DNA of 64,000 nucleotides from Cordylochernes scorpioides. Taxonomy: Eukaryota; Arthropoda; Arachnida; Pseudoscorpiones; Chernetidae. This document shows, piece after piece, positions 11,224-20,975 of the stretch. The stretch covers positions 41,542,963-41,606,962 of the forward strand of contig CP092874.1 in NCBI GenBank assembly GCA_030710605.1, read 5' to 3'. The notes beneath the pieces are model-generated. The model was not told the origin of the DNA. It saw only the letters and a list, made by a program, of their open reading frames with translations, and ran no database searches. How positions within the stretch are numbered: position 1 is the first letter of the stretch; every line of letters begins with the position of its first letter. The position numbers and the translations under genes are program-made.

Positions 11224-12311
11224 ATGAATGCATTAATATTAGACAGGTTGGATGAATTATGTAAATATTTTGTAGACAAATTTGATAACAATCAAAAAAC
11301 GTTGAATAAACAAGATATTGGATATGTAAAAATTACAACAAAACAGCTAAAGGATAGTGTAATAGAATTAGTGAAACTAGAACAGAGTTTAAATGGAATT
11401 GGGGAATGTATGCAGAAAAATTATACCGACATTAGAAACGATTTATCCTAAATAGTAAAACAAAGCAGAAACAAGGACTCGTATGCAGAGGTGGTAAAAT
11501 ATGGGGAAGATAAATTTATTCAAAAAGAAAAGCAAATTCCTGAGGAACAAACTATCATAATAACTGCCAATGAAGGTCAAAACATCTCACAGGTACAACA
11601 AAAGGTGAATGATAGTATAAATTTTTACGACAGGAGGGAAATAAAATTAGGATTAACAAGGTATTTAATACTAGGAAAGGTACAGTAATAAAATTGCCTA
11701 AAGATCAAGATATAGATCGAATGATAGAAAGTTTTACTAAGCAAGATGATCTAAACCAGTGCAGTAAAATATACAAGCCAAAACTAAGAGATCCAAACAT
11801 AGTCATAAAATCAGTCAACAAGATGACAAACTTAGCTAATTTATCGACAACGTTATGTGAGATGAACCCTGAACTTTCTCAACTCAGTGAAGAGATCAAA
11901 GTGCTATTTCCAATGAAAACCAATAGACCAGAGCAAGATGTAGTACTGAGGGTTTCACCTAGAGTCTATCAAATTATGAAGAGAAAGGGAAAAATTTACA
12001 CGGATATTCAGCGATGCGATATTAAAGATAAAATATTAGTGAACCAATGTCAGAACTGTTTTTTATTTAATCCTAATCATAAGAGGAATAACTGTCCCAA
12101 TCCCAAAAAATGTATTAAATGTGAAAAAGAGGGAGAACACGAATGCTCGACGACAGTTAAATGCTGCAACTGCGTCAAACATCCACATTTTAGAAATCGA
12201 GATTTGGAGCATAAACCGAATAGTCAAGACTGCCCAATCTATAAAAAAGAGATGCAAATCATAATACAAAGAACAGACTATTCTACACATATAGAAGATG
12301 CGGGCCAATAA
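11224..12311 (+). pseudogene. LINE A ORF1, gag-like nucleic-acid-binding protein
   Basis: Three frames in succession (11224-11451, 11491-11688, 11694-12311) form one ORF1. The first part is a hydrophilic helical segment starting MNALILDRLDELCKYF. The last part carries Cys/His clusters near its C-terminus: CQNC...H...C (CX2C with His and Cys following), then CIKCEKEGEHEC, then CCNC with HPHF and a final NSQDC. This arrangement is typical of ORF1 of R1/I-type LINEs, which bind element RNA. Two stops or frameshifts (near 11451 and 11688) make this copy unlikely to yield a full protein. Start chosen at the first Met after the untranslated leader. Confidence 0.75.
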
Positions 12312-12379
12312 TAAACTTCCAGAATGATGGGGCGAAAACTATATATTGACAAAATCAAAATTATTCAACAAAATACCAG

Positions 12380-14476
12380 AAAAAGCAAAAATTTGAGCTT
12401 TGTGCATCTGATGAAATTAGAAATGCAGATATAGTAATGATTCAAGAACCTTATATAATTAAAGAGGAGGTAATATTTCCAGGACCTTGTACAAAATATC
12501 AATTGATGAACAGTCCCAATATAAATACAGCAATAATTGTAATAAATAGCAGCTTAAAAATTCAATTAAGTACAGAATTCACTAACTCATTCGCTACAAC
12601 TATAACCATAAAACAAAAGTAAGAAAATATATCTTTCCAACATTTATATACATCCGAATTCAATGAAAAGTGAGCACGAGGAATTTATGAAGAAGTTAAT
12701 TAATACAAATTTACATATACCGGTGATAATTTGCGGCGATTTCAATGCCAGAGCTCCGTTATGGTATGACATCAGGAAAAATTATAATGGACATAGACTG
12801 ATCCCTATCATAGATGAAATAAACTTAATTATCCATAATAATAAAACTTTCACGTGTCGTGATGCAAGTGTGATTGATCTCACACTAACAAATAAACAAG
12901 CAATTGCGGCGATCAGAAATTGGAAGACACAGCAGATATCGCAAATTTCAGATCATGTAGCTATATCTTTTGAAATATATACAAACGAACAATTTAGTTC
13001 AGAAAAATATTATTCCACTTGGAAATTTAATGAGAAAAATGCGAACTGGTTAAGTTTTAGTCAGAGAATTAACAGTACTGAACAAGAAAAAATTGAAAAC
13101 TTACTAGACATAGTGGATACACCAGAAATGATTGATCAAACGGTAAAAGAACTTACGAACATACTGATTGAGGCAGCACATAATTCACTTAAAGTAAATA
13201 ATAATATGGCAACAAAAAATAATATTAGTAATAAGTGGTGGAATACGAATTTACAGCTTCTAAAGGATCACTGTGTCATTATCTTAGAAACTGTTACTAT
13301 AGAAACAAAAATTGCCCTAATCATATTAAACAATTTTATAAAAGCATACGAAATAAGTATTTACGGGAAATAGAAAAAGCTAGGAAAGCATCATGGAGAA
13401 TTTTTCTGGAGGAAAACAAATCCAACAACCCTTATGGAAACTTATATAAGGTGTACAAAAACATCAAAAGTGGATCTAAGCGGAAGAGAAATATGCAAAT
13501 TTTGGAGGGTAATACTGATATGGAATGTTTGCAGAAGGGTGAGGAATTATTGAACAACTTATTTCCAGATGATAAATGTGAAGAAGATACAAACATCCAT
13601 AAAAGTATAAGAAATTATAATTTAAAACTACTCAATAAAGAAAAACCGATGGTTATGATTACTGAAGTTAACGACTTGATTGACAAATTAAATCCAAAGA
13701 AATCTCCCGGAATAGACAACATCTCTAACAACATGATAAGGCACACTAAACAATTTATAGCTCCTATACTGGTGAAACTATTTCAAAAATGTTTAGACAT
13801 ACAATACTATCCTGCTGAATGGAAAAGAGCAGAGGCAATAATTATTCCGAAACCTGGAAAAACAGATTTTAATAACTATAAAAATTATAGACCTTTATGT
13901 CTTAATTCCAACATTTCTAAAATATTTGAAAAAATAATTAATAACAGAATAATAAAATATTATGAAGATTTTAATTTACTAAGTGATCGACAACATGGCT
14001 TTAGAAGATCGAAATCTACTATTACTGCACTAACTGAAATAATAAAAATTGCGTTAGAACATAAAACAAGAGAATATGCAGCAATAATTGCAGTGGATAT
14101 TAGTGCAGCGTTTGATAATGCATGGTGGCCGGCCCTGATGAAAAGACTAGATGAAGATGGTGTGCAGGCTTCAACGATAAAACTTCTACAATCATACTTT
14201 GATAATAGAAGAATAAGATTTAGATATTCCTCAACTGAAATTAATAAGAAACTAAGTAAAGGATGTCCACAGGGAGGACCACTGTCTCCCACATTATGGA
14301 ATATTCTTATTAATGAGATACTGAATAATAATCTGGATGATAATTGTGAAACAATAGGATATGCAGGTGATATTACGTTAATATGTTGGAATAAAACTCC
14401 TGAACAACTAAGAAAGACAATAGATAATTATTATGAATCTTCTATGAATATATCTATGAATATTAATACATAACAA
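12380..14476 (+). pseudogene. LINE A ORF2, endonuclease and reverse transcriptase part
   Basis: The endonuclease begins around ADIVMIQEPYI (12430) and continues, after frame breaks near 12622, with VIICGDFNARAPLWYD, SVIDLTLTN and QISDHVAISF, carrying the catalytic Asp/Asn and the His of SDH. The reverse transcriptase lies in the overlapping ORF 13235-14473: KSPGIDNISNNMI, AIIIPKPGKTD, NYRPLCLNSNISKIFEKI, GFRRSKST, VDISAAFDNAWW and KGCPQGGPLSPTLWNI. The active-site box reads YAGD instead of YADD, so one metal-binding Asp is lost. The frame ends at the Ty3 insertion. Confidence 0.85.
14450..14476. repeat. 27-bp direct repeat flanking the Ty3 insertion (left copy)
   Basis: The block starting ATATCTATGAATATT and ending CATAACAA is identical to 18524-18550. 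Read on the minus strand it starts TGTTATG directly after the Ty3 polypurine tract, so it may be the first 26 bases of a truncated 3' LTR rather than a target duplication. Confidence 0.85.
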
Positions 14477-14496
14477 CTTCTCCCCACAACAAAAAA

Positions 14497-17400
14497 TTAT
14501 ATTTCAAAAAACTTCGAAGGCCTTCTTAATCTTGAGGACCTTCTCAAAATAGGACTCGACGCTTCACCAGTAGGATCTATTTCCTGACCAGCTTGGGGGT
14601 CTTCAATATTATTTGACTCTTGTGGAGTTGCCGATGTAGACGGAGTTGCTTCTCTTTCTCCACAATCTCGGACTTGATCCAAATGCCTATTTAAAATTTC
14701 ACCTTCATCTGTCTCCACCTTAATAGAAACAGGACCAGTTTTTTCCCGCACTACACCTGGTAGCCATCTGGGGCCATGGTACCATCGTGCTATAACTGCC
14801 TGTCCTTCATTTACCACTTTATGGGGTTTCCAATTTCTTATGAACCTGTCCTCCTGTCGCATCCTTCCCTCCGACACACCTTCAGGATGAAATTTATTTA
14901 TGAGACTCTTCAGGTTTCTGTTCATCAACAACTGTGCTGGGGATTTCTGCGTCGTGCTGTTTATAGCTATTCTCATGGATAACAACGATCTAGATAACCT
15001 AGTCGTCCAATTTCCCGAGCTGTTCTTTCTTAGCAGATTTTTAAGCGTCTGAATAGCTCTTTCCACCTGCCCATTTGACGCTGCATGATAAGGCGCACAC
15101 AAGATGTGCCTCACGCCATTTCTTTTTAAGAAAGTCCTGAAAAGTTCCGATGTGAAGGACGTACCATTATCTGAAACTATCACATCCGGCAACCCGTGGG
15201 TCGCGAATATTTCCTTTAAGCAATTGATGGTAGTTTCAGTAGATGTTGTAGATACGATTTTAGCCTCAATCCACTTAGAATAGGCATCTACTACAACCAG
15301 AAAGATTTTTCCTTGAAAGGGACCCGCATGATCAATATGCAGTCTCGACCAAGGTCTTGATGGCCAAATCCAAGGATATACGTCAGTTTTTGGCGGATCG
15401 TGACTACACGGCAAACAAACCGCACAACTGGATATCATCCGTTCAATATCTCCATCCATCTTGGGCCACCAGCATAATCCTCGAGCAAGCGCTTTTGTCC
15501 CGACTATGCCAATGTGAGTATCATGTAAAAGATTTAAAATATCTTTTCTTAATCTTTCAGGTATAATCACCCTGCTCCCCCACAATAAACAGTCCTTATT
15601 AACTGATATTTCACTAGATTTGGAGACAAAATCCCTATATTTATCATCAACTTTCCTTTCAGGCCACCCATTCATTGCCCAGAATTTAACCTTAGAAAGG
15701 ATTGGATCTTTACTGGTTAGTTTTGCCACTTCCGAAGAATTAATTGCAGCATGTTCCGATTCTATAAATAACACCTCTGAAGGGTTCGGAACTACACTTG
15801 GACATTCATTTAAAGGCAGTCTACTTAATGCATCGGCATTACAATTTACTTTTCCCGGTTTATACTCTATAGTATAAGTATACGCAGCCAAAGTCAAACA
15901 CCATCTCAACATGCGCGGTGATAGCACTTGAGGTATCGGCTTTTTGGGGTTGAATATTCCAACTAAGGGTTTATGATCCGTCAAAATTTTAAATTTTCTC
16001 TCTAGAAGATACTGTGAAAACTTTGATATACCAAAAATGACTGCTAATGCCTCTTTATCAATTACTGCATATCTTCTCTCAGTTTTATTTAAAGTTCGGG
16101 AGGCAAACACAACTGGTCTTTCAACACCATGGTCTATTTGCGACAAAATGGCTCCAACACCATACTCCGACGCATCACAGTTGACCAAGATAGGCAGATC
16201 TTCATTAAAATGTGCTAAAACAGACTTAGAGCTTATCAAGTTTTTAACCTCTGCAAAAGATCTTTGATGTTCTTTATTCCATTTCCATGGACTATTACTG
16301 TCCAACAGTCTATGGAGAGGTTCAGCTACTGTGGCTTTATTATTCAAAAACCTCTCATAATAATTAAGAAGTCCAAGAAAAGACATCAATTCCCTTTTAT
16401 TAGATGGTGGTCTGGCATCTTTAATTGCTCTCAACTTTTCTTCGGATGGATGAATTCCTTTATGATCAATAATCATTCCTAGAAATTCAATTTCTGGAAC
16501 ATAAAAATGGCATTTTTCTTTTTTTAGACGAAGTCCAGATTCTCTGAAGCGTAGCAGTACCTTTTCAGTTTTTATTTTAAGATCATCACAATCTCTTCCT
16601 GAAATTAGGACATCATCTAAGTACACTGCAACTCCATCAATTCCACTCAGAAGAGTATCCATGAATCTCTGGAATGTTCCCACGGCTGAATTTAAGCCAA
16701 AAGGAAGACGCTTCACCTTATATAAACCTCTAGGTGTATTAATAGCGAGAATCTCTGCAGATGTTTCATCCACTTTCAACTGCTGATATGCTTGAGCCAT
16801 GTCCAACTTAGTAAACACTCTGCCACCTCTCAATCTATCCAAAAGTTGCGGAATTGTGGGCAGTGGGTATTTATCAGGATTACTATACAAATTTACTATA
16901 CTTTTATAATCGTGGCATATTCTTATAGTGCCGTCATTCTTTAGGACCGTCACAATTGGTGATGCCCATTTGGTAAATTTAACCGGTTCAATAACCCCTT
17001 GCTCTTCCAGTGATTTTAATTTTTTATCTACTAGTTCTCTCAGAGCAAATGGCACGGTTCTGGCCTTTACAAATTTGGGTTCTGCATTCTCAGGAATGTC
17101 AATATGGATCAAAGGTTCATTATAGGCATCAATTTCCTGTTTAAATACTTCTTCAAATTCAGAAGAAAAAGGATTTGTTTCGATATGATTCAAAAAATTT
17201 ATCCTCAGGCGAAACGCTTCAAACCACTGCCTTCCCAGAATGTTAGGACCCAGACCATCAGCCACTAAAATTGATAATTTTTTAAAACCATTTGTTACTT
17301 TTGCTTTAACAAAAAGCTTTCCCAAAATCTTGACGTTACTTGACGACCATGTCTTCAATAGCACTTCAGATTTCTCAAGTTGGGTTACTCTCCAATACTT

Positions 17401-18315
17401 TAAAAATGTTTCTTTGTTTAGTAATGAGTATGCACTTCCTGAATCTATAAGCATTGCTACGTCATGATTATCTAATTTAACCATTATGTAAAAAGGATTA
17501 CTTAAACTTTCAGTTCCAATACAGTGTAGGTATGTATCACTATTACTTCTATTCAAGTATTCAAATTTCTTTACTCTAGTCAGGCATGCCTTCTGCAGAT
17601 GACCAATTTTGCCACATTTAAAACATTTTGCATTTCTGAATTTACAAACATTTGGCATATGATTTCCTTTACAACGTATGCAAATTATTTTATTATTCAT
17701 TTTCTTGAATTCCTTAAAATGAACTTTGCCCGATTTAAATTTAGGCGGTTCAGCCCTGCTAGCTTTCCTTAATATATTTACATCAGGAGTCGTCTCCATC
17801 AAAACACTAGCATTTGCACTTGCCGACTCATCACATAGTGCTATATCTATGGCTTTTTCAAAGGTCAAGTCTTTTTCAGACAATAGTCTCTTCACAAGTG
17901 ACTCTTTTTTTAAGCCACACACTAATCTGTCTCTTAAACGATCATCCAGATCAACAAACTCACAGTTCTCACTTAATCTTCTTAATTCTGCTATATAAGT
18001 AGCAATCGGTTCATTACCTTGATTATGTTTGTTAAAATGGTATCGCTGGACTATCACATTGGGCTTAGGGCAAAAATGTCCAGTCAGGATAGTAAGTATC
18101 TCTTCATAATTTACATGAGCTAAATCTTTTGGCGCGGCCAATGACCTTGCCAATGCATAATTTTCAGGGCCTATTAAAGTAAGAAAAATATCTTTTTTCT
18201 GCGTGATCTTTTCAATTCCATTTGCAAGGAAAAAGAATATCATTCTCTCCACGTACGTTGTCCACTTTTCTGGCTTAGAAGGATCAAAATTCTCAATATT
18301 CCCGAAACTAGCCAT
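14497..18315 (-). CDS. Ty3/gypsy Gag-Pol polyprotein, single uninterrupted ORF
   Basis: 1272 residues without stop or frameshift. Gag occupies about 1-250 with two zinc knuckles, C212-C215-H219-C224 and C231-C234-H239-C244. The protease has IDSGSAYSLL with Asp291. The reverse transcriptase has LDMAQAYQQL (Asp505) and YLDDV (565-569). RNase H has CDASEYG (Asp714), DKEALAV and TDHKPLV. Integrase has a His/Cys zinc domain (H931/H934, C964, C967), then Asp995 in IDHAGPF, Asp1049 in SDNGTSF and Glu1085 in NGQVERA, giving a DD35E triad. All key residues are present. Gag and pol are fused in one frame, so no frameshift is needed. The start Met begins MASFGNIENF just after the leader. It copies RNA to DNA and integrates it. 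Short ORFs on the opposite strand are shadows. Confidence 0.95.
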   Translation of the reverse strand: MASFGNIENFDPSKPEKWTTYVERMIFFFLANGIEKITQKKDIFLTLIGPENYALARSLAAPKDLAHVNYEEILTILTGHFCPKPNVIVQRYHFNKHNQGNEPIATYIAELRRLSENCEFVDLDDRLRDRLVCGLKKESLVKRLLSEKDLTFEKAIDIALCDESASANASVLMETTPDVNILRKASRAEPPKFKSGKVHFKEFKKMNNKIICIRCKGNHMPNVCKFRNAKCFKCGKIGHLQKACLTRVKKFEYLNRSNSDTYLHCIGTESLSNPFYIMVKLDNHDVAMLIDSGSAYSLLNKETFLKYWRVTQLEKSEVLLKTWSSSNVKILGKLFVKAKVTNGFKKLSILVADGLGPNILGRQWFEAFRLRINFLNHIETNPFSSEFEEVFKQEIDAYNEPLIHIDIPENAEPKFVKARTVPFALRELVDKKLKSLEEQGVIEPVKFTKWASPIVTVLKNDGTIRICHDYKSIVNLYSNPDKYPLPTIPQLLDRLRGGRVFTKLDMAQAYQQLKVDETSAEILAINTPRGLYKVKRLPFGLNSAVGTFQRFMDTLLSGIDGVAVYLDDVLISGRDCDDLKIKTEKVLLRFRESGLRLKKEKCHFYVPEIEFLGMIIDHKGIHPSEEKLRAIKDARPPSNKRELMSFLGLLNYYERFLNNKATVAEPLHRLLDSNSPWKWNKEHQRSFAEVKNLISSKSVLAHFNEDLPILVNCDASEYGVGAILSQIDHGVERPVVFASRTLNKTERRYAVIDKEALAVIFGISKFSQYLLERKFKILTDHKPLVGIFNPKKPIPQVLSPRMLRWCLTLAAYTYTIEYKPGKVNCNADALSRLPLNECPSVVPNPSEVLFIESEHAAINSSEVAKLTSKDPILSKVKFWAMNGWPERKVDDKYRDFVSKSSEISVNKDCLLWGSRVIIPERLRKDILNLLHDTHIGIVGTKALARGLCWWPKMDGDIERMISSCAVCLPCSHDPPKTDVYPWIWPSRPWSRLHIDHAGPFQGKIFLVVVDAYSKWIEAKIVSTTSTETTINCLKEIFATHGLPDVIVSDNGTSFTSELFRTFLKRNGVRHILCAPYHAASNGQVERAIQTLKNLLRKNSSGNWTTRLSRSLLSMRIAINSTTQKSPAQLLMNRNLKSLINKFHPEGVSEGRMRQEDRFIRNWKPHKVVNEGQAVIARWYHGPRWLPGVVREKTGPVSIKVETDEGEILNRHLDQVRDCGEREATPSTSATPQESNNIEDPQAGQEIDPTGEASSPILRRSSRLRRPSKFFEI

Positions 18316-18492
18316 CTTTAAAAAATTAAAGTTTAGTTTTAAAATTAGTTTAAAAATTAGCTCAAGATTACTTTACCTTAAAATAATTCTTTTTTCTCTC
18401 GTCGCCAATTTATTATGTATCTTCTAGTTTAAGAGATTTACGACGCAACGCTAGTCATTTTTGCATACATACATTTTTAATTAAAAACTAAG

Positions 18493-18500
18493 TATTTATA
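18493..18500 (-). promoter_or_regulatory. TATA-like box of the Ty3 leader
   Basis: TATAAATA on the minus strand, about 180 bp upstream of the gag-pol start and about 50 bp inside the putative LTR start TGTTATG. The position fits an LTR core promoter; function is inferred. Confidence 0.45.
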
Positions 18501-18523
18501 CAAGCAAATGATGATGATAAATA

Positions 18524-18550
18524 ATATCTATGAATATTAATACATAACAA
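18524..18550. repeat. 27-bp direct repeat flanking the Ty3 insertion (right copy)
   Basis: Identical to 14450-14476. On the minus strand it reads TGTTATG..., a plausible 5' LTR start. LINE A coding sequence resumes immediately to its right. Confidence 0.85.
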
Positions 18551-19478
18551 TAATGTATTAAGAAAAATCAATGAGTGGTGTGAAAGTCGTAAATTAAAAT
18601 TGTCAGATGAAAAAACAAAAATATTATATTTATATAAATGCAATAGCGAAATAATAGTCTCAGGTAGCAAGTTAATTAAACCGGTTGAAGAACTTAAGAT
18701 TCTAGGAGTGACTATTAAAAATCACCGAGTCAGAAGCAAACTGGACTTTACGCCTCACGTTAATGAAATGATCATAAAGGTAACTAGAGCTAGTGGATAC
18801 CTATTTGGCCTGACAAAGAAAGCATGGGATCTAGACTTTAGACGAAGACTGATATTGTATAAGACATTATATCGAAGTACAATTACTTATGGTTATCCAA
18901 TATGGTATCCATTCATAAACAAAAAGTCTAAAGACAAACTTAATTCTCTTCAATATAGTATATTAAAACATTGTATACAGGCCTACAGTACAACATCATC
19001 GGATTGTACGCATATACTTGCACAAGTCCCCAAACATACTGGATATATTGAATCGAACATGTTGAAAACCGAAATAAATTACAACCGATTTGACTCTTCA
19101 AGTAGGAATATAATTTCTAATTACATAAGGGAAAAATTGCAGAAATACTATGAGAAGACTAATACCATTTTCAAGTTCTTCTTCACTAATTCCCAAATAC
19201 CCAAATATGTCAAGCCAAATTTTTACAATGTCCAATTTTTTACTGGACACGGAAACTTTCGATCATATTTGTACAAAGTCAGAAAGACGGATTCGCCTAA
19301 ATGCTCATGTGGTGCAGAAGAAGAAAATCCTGTACATATTTTAACGGACTGTCGACTTGTAGAGGACTTGATTGTCAAAAATCAAATAAATATAAATTGT
19401 CTAAATCAAATAGTTAATAATAGATATATGTATATAAATTTTAATAGATTTTGTAGAATGTTTTTTAGTAATAGATAG
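18551..19478 (+). pseudogene. LINE A ORF2 C-terminal part
   Basis: Continuation of LINE A ORF2 after the Ty3 insertion, open from about 18561 to the stop at 19478. It contains INEWCESRKLKLSDEKTK, ELKILGVTI, TPHVNEMI and RRLILYKTLYRSTITYG (the reverse transcriptase thumb and connection typical of R1/I LINEs). It ends with a Cys/His motif CSCGAEEENPVHILTDC. The preceding reverse transcriptase frame stopped at 14473, so no continuous ORF2 can be made. A 3' untranslated region follows to the TAAAA tail at about 19742. Confidence 0.85.
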
Positions 19479-19742
19479 CCTGGGCTGTAATAACTGATAT
19501 ATAGTTATATGCTGTAAATAGCTCTAAATTTCTGTTCTTATCTGTGATGTTCACTAATATTCATTATAGGGTAATTAAATTGTTAACTAACTGACAAATA
19601 TGTTAATAATTTCTATTATAATAACTAAAATCATATTAATAATTACTGTAAATAAGCTCCCAAACTTGTGTATGCATGCAAATATCCAAGACGGATATCG
19701 CGTGCTTTGTAAATGATAATATAATAAAATAAAATAAAATAT

Positions 19743-20374
19743 GTTATAATACATTGAAAAAGGTGGGCGTTCAACCAACTGAAATATTGGTCAGAAAATT
19801 ATATTTTGATCCAATATATGCCTTTTTCAATTAAATAATAAAATATATTGCTCTATTTTTATTATATTTCTAATCAAGCTGTGATACCGCCTTTGTAAGA
19901 CATACATGACTTGGAATAAACTGAATCAACCTTCATTGAGAAGCCACCTCCAGGAGAGACCAGAGCTATGTACTTATACGATCAGCCATGGAAGGTTTTA
20001 TCGTTTTTTAAACATTTTATTCTGGAAAATATTATTTTTACAATACATATATTGAATCAAAATGTTTATGTTGGAATAGATGCAACCTGCAGCCGAAAAA
20101 ATAGTCCGACAACAACAATAACAACAACAAAAGAGAATTCAGGACCTGGTTTCATTGCACTTATATTACCTTTTTTATCGAATTATTTTTCTAAAGGAAA
20201 GAAATAAATTCAGAGAATCATAATAATATTGTAAAAATGTAAGTTCGGAATCGTACATATAACAAATATAAGGAGATGTGATGAATTGATAAATACGTGT
20301 GGATAAAAATTCCTTATAGAATATAGAAAGCAAAATAGAATTGAGGAATCTAAAATTGGAAATACAAATTGTAA
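19743..20374. other. AT-rich DNA with short open stretch, unassigned
   Basis: It contains a small inverted pair (ATTGAAAAAGG near 19753 against CCTTTTTCAAT near 19829), an ACA/ATA-rich simple tract near 20110 and a 79-codon open stretch (19968-20207) with no recognisable motif. No supported gene. Confidence 0.5.
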
Positions 20375-20603
20375 ATTATAAAACTATTTTAGAGGCGTAA
20401 TATTCTTTTTTTAAAATAAAACAATTTCTACTGTCCTTACTGCGATGGAAAACAGCGGTATGGTAGATTAAACTGGCGAAACCGCTGGGAGGGTTCACCA
20501 CTGATGAGCCAGGCCCTCCCTTTAATTTTTCCATCGCAGTAAGGACAGTAGAAATTGTTTTATTTTAAAAAAGAATATTACGCCTCTAAAATAGTTTTAT
20601 AAT
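20375..20603. repeat. 229-bp foldback element carrying hammerhead family 2 core
   Basis: Arms of about 75 bp (20375-20450 and 20529-20603) are inverted copies of each other, the inner ends being CTTACTGCGATGG and CCATCGCAGTAAG. Between them lies the 68-nt core at 20453-20520. The right arm and the following 30 bp (GATGGCGCTCTAG block) recur with the core at 20825-21007. Confidence 0.9.
20453..20520 (+). ncRNA. hammerhead family 2: candidate permuted (pseudoknotted) hammerhead
   Basis: Two abutting hairpins with no unpaired base between them: AGCGGU/ACCGCU (20454-20459 with 20481-20486) and GGGAGGG/CCCUCCC (20487-20493 with 20514-20520). Hairpin 1's loop carries A (20460), UGGU (20461-20464), CUGGC (20473-20477) and GAA. 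Hairpin 2's loop carries ACCA (20497-20500), CUGAUGA (20501-20507) and GCCAG (20508-20512). UGGU pairs with ACCA (stem I), CUGGC with GCCAG (stem II), and hairpin 1 is stem III with U16.1 and A17 in place. All hammerhead core boxes are therefore present, but the strand order demands loop-loop pairing. Self-cleavage (predicted after 20460) is inference. Confidence 0.5.
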
Positions 20604-20824
20604 TTGATAACAGATGGCGCTCTAGTACATCGTAACATTATTGTTCTAATAAAAGACACAATTTGATATTTGCGGAAGAGCGATTGCTCGAAGCATATTA
20701 TATATTTATAATTATATTTAATTCTGCTGTCCTAAAAGCTTATGTCCATAGTTCTTCTAAAATACCCATTCCAAGAGTCTTACAACAGTCACCTATAAAA
20801 GGAAGTTCCAAAAATGCAATATAA

Positions 20825-20892
20825 CAGCGGTATGGTAGATTAAACTGGCGAAACCGCTGGGAGGGTTCACCACTGATGAGCCAGGCCCTCCC
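20825..20892 (+). ncRNA. hammerhead family 2 core, exact duplicate
   Basis: Identical to 20453-20520, so every helix and core box described there is retained. Tandem spacing of 372 bp means a read-through transcript would carry two cores. Confidence 0.45.
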
Positions 20893-20975
20893 TTTAATTT
20901 TTCCATCGCAGTAAGGACAGTAGAAATTGTTTTATTTTAAAAAAGAATATTACGCCTCTAAAATAGTTTTATAAT
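20825..20975 (+). repeat. second family 2 copy, left arm missing
   Basis: Core plus right arm identical to 20453-20603, starting 372 bp downstream. The inverted left arm is absent, so this copy is not a foldback on its own. The shared block continues to about 21007. Confidence 0.9.

Larger units (their letters stand above)
14477..18523 (-). mobile_element. Ty3/gypsy retrotransposon with intact gag-pol
   Basis: Transcribed leftwards. It has a leader with TATAAATA (18493-18500), a TGGCGACGAGAG tract that could be the primer-binding site (18396-18407), one long ORF, and a polypurine tract GTGGGGAGAAG (14477-14487) at the far end. It sits inside LINE A ORF2. Full LTRs are not seen; only a 27-bp direct repeat brackets it. 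Confidence 0.85.
10979..19742 (+). mobile_element. LINE A: near-full-length R1/I-like non-LTR element split by a Ty3 insertion
   Basis: The element has a GC-richer start near 10979, ORF1 with zinc knuckles, ORF2 with endonuclease, reverse transcriptase and a C-terminal zinc motif, a CGTGCTTTGTAAATG block and a TAAAA-repeat tail ending about 19742. About 4.07 kb of this span (14477-18523) is a Ty3 element in the opposite orientation. Without it the LINE is about 4.7 kb. Several frameshifts and a catalytic change make it defective. Confidence 0.85.

Noticed and set aside
14776-18002. Plus-strand ORFs opposite the Ty3 gag-pol
   Set aside because: Shadows of the long minus-strand ORF; none has motifs.
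20453-20520. A standard nested type II hammerhead for the family 2 core
   Set aside because: Between GAAA and CUGAUGA there is room for a stem III hairpin (ACC/GGU) but not for a stem I, so a nested fold fails. The crossing arrangement is the only one using all boxes in one copy.
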